From Apteryx mantelli (taxonomy: Eukaryota > Chordata > Aves > Apterygiformes > Apterygidae), in assembly GCF_036417845.1 (NCBI RefSeq), contig NC_090015.1, positions 252,001 through 316,000 of the forward strand: a DNA stretch of 64,000 bases. Direction: 5' to 3'. The position numbers and the translations under genes are program-made. Below, in pieces: positions 57,085-64,000 of the stretch; position 1 is the stretch's first letter, and every line of letters begins with the position of its first letter. The notes under the pieces were generated by a model, which worked only from the letters and a program-made list of their open reading frames with translations, made no database searches and was not told where the DNA came from.

Positions 57085-58460
57085 CCCCCCCCCCAGGGTT
57101 GTACTGGGGATGGGGGGGGCGTACTGGGGCCATACTGGGATTGGGGGGGTCATACTGGGATGGGGGGAGGTTATACTGGGGCTATACTGGGATAGGGGGG
57201 GCATACTGGGATTGGGGGGGTTCATACTGGGGCCATACTGGGAATGGGGGGGTCATACTGGGATGGGGGAGGTTATACTGGGGCCATACTGGGATTGGGG
57301 GGGGCATACTGGGATTGGGGGGGTTCATACTGGGGCCATACTGGGATAGGGGGGGCATACTGGGATTGGGGGGGTCATACTGGGGCCATACTGGGATTGG
57401 GGGGGGCATACTGGGATTGGGGGGGTTCATACTGGGGCCATACTGGGATTGGGGGGGCTGTACTGGGATTGGGGGGGTTCATACTGGGGCCATACTGGGG
57501 ATGGGGGGGTCATACTGGGATGGGGGGAGGTTATACTGGGGCTATACTGGGATAGGGGGGGCATACTGGGATTGGGGGGGTTCATACTGGGGCCATACTG
57601 GGATAGGGGGGGCATACTGGGATTGGGGGGGTTCATACTGGGGCCATACTGGGGATGGGGGGGTCATACTGGGATGGGGGAGGTTATACTGGGGCCATAC
57701 TGGGATTGGGGGGGGCATACTGGGATTGGGGGGGTTCATACTGGGGCCATACTGGGATAGGGGGGGCATACTGGGATTGGGGGGGTCATACTGGGGCCAT
57801 ACTGGGATTGGGGGGGTCATACTGGGATTAGGGAGGTCATACTGGGGCCATACTGGGATTGGGGGGGGCATACTGGGATTGGGGGGGGTCATACTGGGGC
57901 CATACTGGGATTGGGGGGGGCATACTGGGATTGGGGGGGTCATACTGGGGCCATACTGGGATTGGGGGGGCCATACTGGGATTGGGGGGGGTCATACTGG
58001 GGCCATACTGGGATTGGGGGGGCCATACTGGGATTGGGGGGGGTCATACTGGGGCCATACTGGGATTGGGGGGGGCATACTGGGATTGGGGGGGGTCATA
58101 CTGGGGCCATACTGGGATTGGGGGGGCTGTACTGGGATTAGGGAGGTCGTACTGGGGCCATACTGGGATTGAGGGGGGCTGTACTGGGATTAGGGAGGTC
58201 ATACTGGGGCCATACTGGGATTGGGGGGGCCGTACTGGGATGGGGGGAGGCCGTACTGGGATGCAGGAGCCGCATTGGGATGGGGGGGGGATACTGGGAT
58301 TGGGGGGGGCCATACTGGGATGGGGGGGCCACAATGGGGCCGTACTGGGGATGGGTGAGGCCTTACTGGTTTGGGGGGGCCATACTGGTTTTGGGGGGGG
58401 CCATACTGGGATGCAGGAGCTGTACTGGGATGGGGGGGGTGCTGTACTGGTTTGGGGGGG
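57085..58460. repeat. CATACTGGGATTGGGGGGG array
   Basis: About 1.4 kb in the 5' intron of the SEZ6L2-like gene. Unit GGGGTCATACTGGGGCCATA plus CTGGGATTGGGGGGGGCATA, about 55-60 bp. Larger blocks of about 300 bp recur (compare 57180-57480 with 57540-57720). G-runs in nearly every unit could form quadruplexes. Confidence 0.95.
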
Positions 58461-58474
58461 GGGGATGCACGTAC

Positions 58475-58600
58475 CCGTCCGCGGGTCTGTCCGTCCGTCC
58501 GTCCGTCCGTCCGCGGCGCTGCGGCTCGGCGCCGGCGCGGCCGGGGCAGGGGGGGTGGGGCCGGACAAGCCCCGCCCCTGGCCCCGCCCCCCGCGACCCC
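58475..58600 (-). promoter_or_regulatory. CpG promoter and 5' UTR exon of the SEZ6L2-like gene
   Basis: Unique CpG-rich DNA with (GGAC)n on the minus strand (58490-58513), ending in the donor GGACGG|GTACGTGC at 58473-58474. Inferred first exon; TSS not defined. Confidence 0.55.
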
Positions 58601-58689
58601 CCCCCTCCCATCCCCATCGCCCCAAATCACCGACTTCCCCCCCCCTCCCCGTTCCGCAGGCCCCGGACGCCTGGGCCCTTCCCTCCCCC

Positions 58690-58790
58690 CCCCCCCCGCG
58701 GTTTTTCCAGCTTCTTTATTGCGATAATTGATTTATTATTAAAATAATTAAAAAAACGCAAAAAATGGTGAAAATAAACTATACAAATCG
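58690..58790 (-). other. AT-rich patch resembling a 3' UTR end
   Basis: About 100 bp of AT-rich DNA in a GC-rich setting. On the minus strand it carries AATAATAAATC and GCAATAAAGAAGC (canonical AATAAA), about 100 bp upstream of the SEZ6L2-like promoter. A plus-strand AATAAA (GAAAATAAACTA) is also present. It suggests the end of a minus-strand gene whose exons were not identified. Confidence 0.4.
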
Positions 58791-58914
58791 GGGGGGGTGG
58801 GAGAGACCATTGCGGGGGGGGGTTGGTGGGGTGAAACCATCTAACGGGGCGGGGGGGGAGGCCCCAGTCTGGCCTGCAGTGATGGGTGGGGGGGGGGCCG
58901 GACGCCTGGGCCCC

Positions 58915-59640
58915 CCGGGGGGGTCGTACTGGGGCCGTACTGGGAATGAGGGGGTCCATATTGGGGCTTTACTGGGAATGGGGGGGTCCATACTGGGATG
59001 GGGGGTCCATATTGGGGCTTTACTGGGAATGGGGGGGGTCCATACTGGGATGGGGGGTCCATATTGGGGCTTTACTGGGAATGGGGGGTCCATACTGGGA
59101 TGGGGGGGTCCATATTGGGGCTTTACTGGGAATGGGGGGGTCCATACTGGGATGGGGGGCCATATTGGGGCTTTACTGGGAATGGGGGGGACCATACTGG
59201 GGATGGGGGGGTCCATATTGGGGCTTTACTGGGGATGGGGGGTCATACTGGGGATGGGGGGGTCCATATTGGGGCTTTACTAGGGATGGGGGGTCATACT
59301 GGGATGGGGGGGCCATATTGGAGTTGTACTGGGAATGGGGGGGTCCATACTGGGGATGGGGGGTCCCATACTGGGGATATGGGGGTGCATATTGGGGCTT
59401 TACTGGGGATGGGGGGGGTCATACTGGGACCGTACTGGCCATATTGGAGCTGTACTGGGAATGGGGGGGTCCATACTGGGATGGGGGGTCCATACTGGGG
59501 ATGGGGGGGTCCATACTGGGATGGGGGGGTCCATACTGGGGATGGAGGGTCCATACTGGGATGGGGAGGGTCCATATTGGGGCTTTACTGGGATGAGGGG
59601 GGGGTCGTACTGGGACCGTACTGGGCGCATGGGGCTGTAC
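58915..59640. repeat. TCCATATTGGGGCTTTACTGGG array
   Basis: Units GGGGGGTCCATACTGGGATG and GGTCCATATTGGGGCTTTAC, about 60 bp, related to the CATACTGGG array at 57085-58460 across the SEZ6L2-like promoter. Confidence 0.95.
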
Positions 59641-60150
59641 TAAGGGGGCAGATGGGCCCATACTGGGATGGGGGTGGGCTGTAATGGGGACGAGAGGGCC
59701 ATACTGGGGCCAAACTGGGATGTTGGGGCCACGCTGGGACTGAAGAAGCCATACTGGCATGGTGCAACCATACTGGGACGGGAAAGACCATACTGGGATG
59801 AAGAAGCCATACTGGGGTGGAAGAGCCCATACTGGGATGGAGAAACCCCTACTGGGATGGAGGAGCTCATACTGGGATGGAGGAGCTCATACTGGATGGA
59901 GAAACCCATACTGGGATGGAGGAGCCCATACTGGGATGGAGAAGCCATACTGGGATGGAAGAGCCCATACTGGGATGGAGAAACCACTACTGGGATGGAA
60001 GAGCCCATACTGGCATGGTGCAACCATACTGGGATGGGAAAGACAATACTGGGATGAAGAAGCCATACTGGGGTGGAAGAGCCCATACTGGGATGGAGAA
60101 GCTATACTGGGATGGGTGAAGCCATACTGGGATGGAGAAGCCATACTGGT
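59641..60150. repeat. CATACTGGGATGGAGAAGCC array
   Basis: About 24-bp units GAGCCCATACTGGGATGGAG, with a block of about 240 bp repeated (near 59757 and 60010, both with CATACTGGCATGGTGCAACC). A third variant of the CATACTGGG family. Confidence 0.95.
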
Positions 60151-60860
60151 GTAGGCGGCAGCCATATTGCCATAGGAACACCCAGGCAGAACCTAACCCT
60201 GTCCCACCAAGCTGTGGGAGGGGCGGGCCAACAACGAGCCCCACCCCTTCCCACAAGCCCCCGCCCCTTCCCACAAGCCCCGCCCCTTCCCCATAAGCCC
60301 CGCCCCCAGGTCACCACCCACACCCTGAAGGTCACCACCAATAACCTGAAGGTCACCACCCACATCTCCAAGGAGGTGGTGGCCTAGCACCACCCCACAG
60401 TGGGCGTGGCCACATCACGCCCCACCCCAAGTGGGTGTGGCCACCTCACCACATCTCGAGGCAGTGGCCCACCCAGAGGTCCCACCTCACCTTGAGGCCA
60501 TGCTTTGGCCACGCCCCCCCGGTCAGGCCACGCCCCCTCGCATGCCCCCCCCATATGGCCCTGCTCCTCTATACCCCCCCAATACGTCGCCCCACACTAT
60601 TAGCCCCCCTCTCTCTGGCCCCTCCCCCTCGCTCTGGCCCCTCCCCTCCACCTTCCCCCTCCCCATTGCGCACCCTGTGCCACCCTTAGCCCCGCCCCAA
60701 GCCCTTGGCCCCGCCCCACTTTTTTGCCCTGCCCCCACCTGTTTACTCACCCACATGGAGCCCCGCCCATTCTGCTGGCCCCGCCCCCAGCTGGCACCTC
60801 CCACTCCAGAAGCCCCACCCCCTCGCTAGTCCCAGGGCTCCTCCCTCTGCGTGGGGGTGG
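60151..60860. other. GC-rich intergenic DNA, no gene identified
   Basis: Contains a short GAAGGTCACCACC repeat (60305-60370), several GGGCGTGGCC KLF-like boxes and CCCCGCCCC runs. No recognised coding exon. Confidence 0.5.
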
Positions 60861-61290
60861 GCGTGGCTGCTCGCCCCCTCTCACCGTGGTCCCGCCCCCA
60901 GGATGACGTCACTCGCTGACCTCTGCTGGAGGGGCGTGGCCCGCCCCGCCCACCCACTCCATCCAAAATGTCGCACCGCCCCGCCCACCACGCATGCGCC
61001 GCCGCCCCGGTAAGGGGGGAGACAGTGGCGGGGGAGGCGGGGCCGCTCCGTGCGCACGCGCACTCCACCCCCCGCGCATGCACACAGAGGTTGCGGCAGA
61101 GGCAGGGTACGGAGTCAGACGGCGCATGCGCGCCGCGGTCCAGCGCCGCAGCGGCGCATGCGCAGGACGCGCGTGTCGCCGGCGGGGGTGAAAAAAAGGC
61201 GGGCCGGTGCGGGGGGTGGGGGGGGCAGCGCGCTGCGCGGGCGCATGCGCAGTGCGCCCCCCCCCGCGCGCGCGCGCGCACGTGGGCGGC
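60861..61290. promoter_or_regulatory. CpG-island promoter with CRE and NRF1 cluster
   Basis: A full CRE TGACGTCA at 60904-60911 and NRF1-type GCGCATGCGC elements at about 60990, 61073, 61122, 61154 and 61241. Donor-like sites point both ways: minus CCACG|GTGAGAG at 60883-60884 and plus CCCCG|GTAAGG at 61010-61011, suggesting a bidirectional promoter. A (CG)n run lies at 61265-61278. Confidence 0.65.
60968..61009 (+). other. Candidate short first exon
   Basis: ATG at 60968-60970 followed by MSHRPAHHACAAAP and a GTAAGG donor at 61010. It may be a non-coding or alternative first exon of the NUFIP2-family gene or of an unidentified plus-strand transcript. No homology recognised. Confidence 0.25.
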
Positions 61291-62224
61291 CGTTACGGGC
61301 TCCGCCCACGCGCCCCCTTTTAAACGCCCTGAGGGGGCGCCGCGCGCGCGCGGCGCGTGGGGGGGGGGGTGTTTTGTCCCGCCGCCTCTGTCCACGGCGA
61401 CGTGGCTTCGGGCGTCGCCCCCTCCTCACCCCCGGCGCTGCCCCCCTGAAGACCTCGAGGTGACAGTGTGTGTGTGGGATGGGGGGGAGTGAAGAAAAGG
61501 CGGCCAGGGAGACGCGCTGGGCTGCGTCTTGTGGCGATTTGTACGTTTTCCCCTTCAAAAATGGTGCCGGGGGGGGGTGATGTCACCCGGGCCCTCAAAA
61601 GGCGGCCGAAGCGCGGGGGGAGGGAGGGGAATGGCACCTCGGGGTTGCCAAGGAGACCGAAGAGCGGGGTTTTGGCGCCAAGCGGTTGCTAGGGAGACCA
61701 AAGGGGGCGTGGCGGCGCCGGAAGCGGGCTTGTCGCGCCGCCCAATGGCAGGAGAGCCCGCACGCTGCGGCCAATCGGAGCTTAGCGAGTGCGCCCCCTC
61801 CCCTCGGCGTCGCGCTGGCCAATCAGGGCGGAGATCCCGCCGCGTGTCCTTCCACCCTCCCCTCCCCGTCCCTCCCCCCGCGAGTCACGTGGAGAAGGCG
61901 CCGCTGCGGGGGTCACGTGGCCGCACGGTGCCCGGGTGAAAGTAACTCGGGCGGGCGGGAGTCGCGCATTGTGACGCGCCGGCGCCGAGCGCCCTCATTG
62001 GCCCGGCGCGGGCGGGGGCGGGTCACGTGGTGAAGGGCGACCTCTCTCTCTCTCTCTCTCTCTCTCTCTGCGCCCCCCCCCCCCCCCCGGCGGGTCCGCG
62101 CCGGGCGGTCACATGACGCGGCGGTGGGGAGCGCGGCGAGGAGCGCGCGGGTCACGTGGCCGGGCCGGGGCGGCGGCGGCAGCGGCGGCAGCGGCGGCAG
62201 CGCGGCGCTAACGGGGCGGCGGCG
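61291..62224 (+). promoter_or_regulatory. Promoter region of the NUFIP2-family gene
   Basis: CpG-rich, non-repetitive. CCAAT boxes at 61742, 61771 and 61819, a reverse ATTGG near 61997, and four TCACGTGG E-boxes at 61885, 61913, 62023 and 62152, suitable for USF/TFE-type factors. A (CT)14 tract lies at 62042-62069. The start codon follows at 62225. Confidence 0.6.
62042..62069. repeat. (CT)14 microsatellite
   Basis: Perfect CT dinucleotide run followed by poly-C, a mirror-repeat pyrimidine tract in the promoter. Confidence 0.95.
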
Positions 62225-64000
62225 ATGGAGGAGACTCGCGGGCCGCAGCCGCGGCTGCTGGCGCTGCGCAAGGAGAAGTGCCGGCTCGAGGGGCAGCTGC
62301 ACCACATCGCCTCCCGCCTCCCCGCAGGTACCGGCAACCCCCCCCCCACCACCCCGTACCGGGAGGCCCCCCCTCCCCTCCTCCTCGTAGCCGTCACCTC
62401 CTCCTCCCCGGCCATTCCCGGCGGCGCCGCGTCCCTCCGCGTGGTTCCCGTTTCCTCTCCCCCTTCCCCTTTCGGGATACCGGGATTTGGGGGGGGGCCC
62501 CGCTCAGTCCCCCCCTCCTCCATCGCGGACCGGGGCTGCCCCCTTCTCTTGGGGGAGAGGGGGGAATCACTCGGTCCCTGCCCGTTATGGGTCGGGGTGG
62601 CCCCGCTCTGCCCCCCCCCATAGTGGGTCAGGGCTGCTGCCCCACTCGGTGCCTTCCCGCGGCGGGTCGGGGCGGCTCCTTTCCCCCCCCCCCCGCCCTC
62701 TGTCGCGGTTTGGGGCGCCCCTACTTGGCCCCTTCCCATTGGGGGGGGGGGTCTGTCCCTCCTCGGCCCTTTCCCCTGCTCTGCCCCCCCCATTGCAGGT
62801 CAGGCCTGTCCCCCACTCGGCCCCTGCCCTGCTCTGCCCCCCCCCAACACGGGTCGGGGCAGCCCCCCGGGGCCCCTGCCCCTCTCCACCCCCCCCCCAT
62901 AGCAGGTCGGGGCGTCCCCCCTCAGCCCCTTCTCCTCGCTGCCCCCCCCGCCGTGATTTGGGCCAACCCTGCTCAGCCCTTTGCCTGTGCGGCGGGTTGG
63001 GGCGTCCCCCACTTTGCCCCCTTGCTGCCCCCATCGTGGGTCCCCTTTGGGGGGGGGGGGCTGGGGGGGTCCCCGCAATCCCGCTAACCCTCCCGTCCCC
63101 GCAGGCTCGTGGGAGTCCAACGGCTTCACAACGGCGGCGGCGACGGCGGCTCCCGCCGAGGACCCCTGCAGCGACGACGGCGACAACGGTGGCGACAACG
63201 GCGGCAGCGAGCCCCTCGGGCGGCCCCGGGGGGGCGCGGGGGGCGCCGGGGGGGGAGCGGGCGGCGCCCCCCCCCCACCGCCCCCACCACTACGGCCGCC
63301 CCTTCCACCCCTCCTACCGCAAGAGCTTCCGGCCCGGCGGCGGCACCGCCAAGGAGTGGGGGCCCAGCCCCAACGGCCACGGGCCCCCCGAGGCGGCGCC
63401 GGTGCCGCAGCGTCGTCGTCGTCGTCGTCGTCATCCCGCGGCGGCTGGGCCGGCCCGCGCCGCGCCTGCCCCCCGCCCGCCTCCGCCTCCTCCTCCTCTT
63501 CCTCCTCCTCCTCCTCTTCCTCCTCCTGCTCGCCCTCGCCGGAGCGGCGCCCGGCGCCGGCTGCCCCCCCCGAGGCCTGGCTGCTCTTCCGCCCGCCGCC
63601 CGCCTTCCCCGTGGACAGCAGCCGGGCCCGCACCATCCCCAAGATCAGCTACGCCAGCAAGCTCAAGGAGAACCTGGAGCGCCCGCCGCCGCCCCCCACC
63701 GTGCCCCGCCTCGGCCCTCCGCACGGCCGCCCCCGGCCTGCCCCACGGCGGCCCGGCCTCCTCCTCCTCCTCCTCCTCCTCCTCTTCCTCCTCGCCGCCG
63801 CCGCCGGACCCCGGGCGCCCGACTCAGCCCCACCTGGGCGCCATCTTCCAGAACGAGTGGGGGCTCTCGTTCATCAACGAGCCGGGGGCCGGGGGGCCGG
63901 GCGCCGAGGCCGGGACGCGAGGGGGGACGGTGGCGGCGGCGGGGCCCGGCGCCGAGGGCATGAGCCCCCCCGACTGGGAGGCCGCCCGCAGCTACCACAC
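62225..64000 (+). CDS. NUFIP2-family protein (NUFIP2-like), 5' part, runs off the right edge
   Basis: NUFIP2 is an RNA-binding FMRP partner found in stress granules. Exon 62225-62327 encodes MEETRGPQPRLLALRKEKCR ... HHIASRLPA. Exon 63105 onward contains SWESNGFTTAA, a poly-Ser stretch, WLLFRPPPAFPVDSSRAR, IPKISYASKLKENLE, then IFQNEWGLSFINEPGAG and DWEAARSYH. Human NUFIP2 has WTLFKPPPVFPVDNSSAK, VPKISYASKVKENL, IFQNQWGLSFINEPSAG and LRAAIVYHTKE in the same order, so the family is secure. The spacing is much shorter and the N terminus differs, so this is probably a paralogue of the 17q11.2-type NUFIP2. The frame changes near the C-runs at 63267-63276, 63383 and 63733; the motifs on either side are intact, so indel errors are likely. 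Confidence 0.85.
62328..63104. other. Intron 1 of the NUFIP2-family gene
   Basis: GT (62328) to AG (63104). Contains degenerate GGGTCGGGGCGGCCCC / CCCCACTCGGCCCCTTCCC repeats of about 50-60 bp. No other feature seen. Confidence 0.75.

Overview
The window looks like a GC-rich vertebrate microchromosome, most likely avian. It carries compact, multi-exon genes of the human 16p13.3 neighbourhood (PKMYT1, a trypsin-like PRSS gene, ELOB, SRRM2), with ELOB and SRRM2 converging as in human. Almost all the remaining DNA is tandem repeat. No transposon, retroviral element, tRNA, rRNA or CRISPR array was recognised. One 200-N gap lies at 54070-54269.

Layout, left to right. 1-6331 (-): 5' part of PKMYT1, cut by the left edge, with a 5.8-kb intron made wholly of minisatellite and a CpG promoter at 7250-7510. 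10998-17585 (-): a six-exon secreted serine protease whose large introns are minisatellites. 19600-22997 (+): ELOB with a YY1-rich promoter and four exons. 23170-30400: repeat arrays, with three weak candidate exons. 30406-46100 (-): SRRM2, with 57-bp (19-residue) repeats in the giant exon and a long Gln/Tyr-rich C terminus. 48441-53826 (+): MFAP4. 54446-58550 (-): first exons of a SEZ6L2-like gene, the rest missing at or near the gap. 60860-62224: two promoter-like CpG regions. 62225-64000 (+): start of a NUFIP2-family gene, cut by the right edge.

The most unusual feature is where the minisatellites come from. In three independent genes the repeat unit contains the edge of the adjacent exon. 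In PKMYT1 the array repeats the last 10 exonic bases plus the 5' splice site. In ELOB it repeats the last 25 bases of exon 3 plus its 5' splice site, ten extra times. In the protease gene it repeats the last codons plus the stop codon. A second oddity is a short dispersed motif, GGGCCCAGGCGTCCGG, in dozens of copies in both orientations in introns, intergenic DNA and the SRRM2 coding exon.

Limits. Exon borders come from splice consensus and remembered human protein sequences; no alignment was run. Repeat borders and copy numbers are by eye. Several otherwise convincing coding exons carry one-base frame breaks, often in homopolymers, so assembly indels are suspected.
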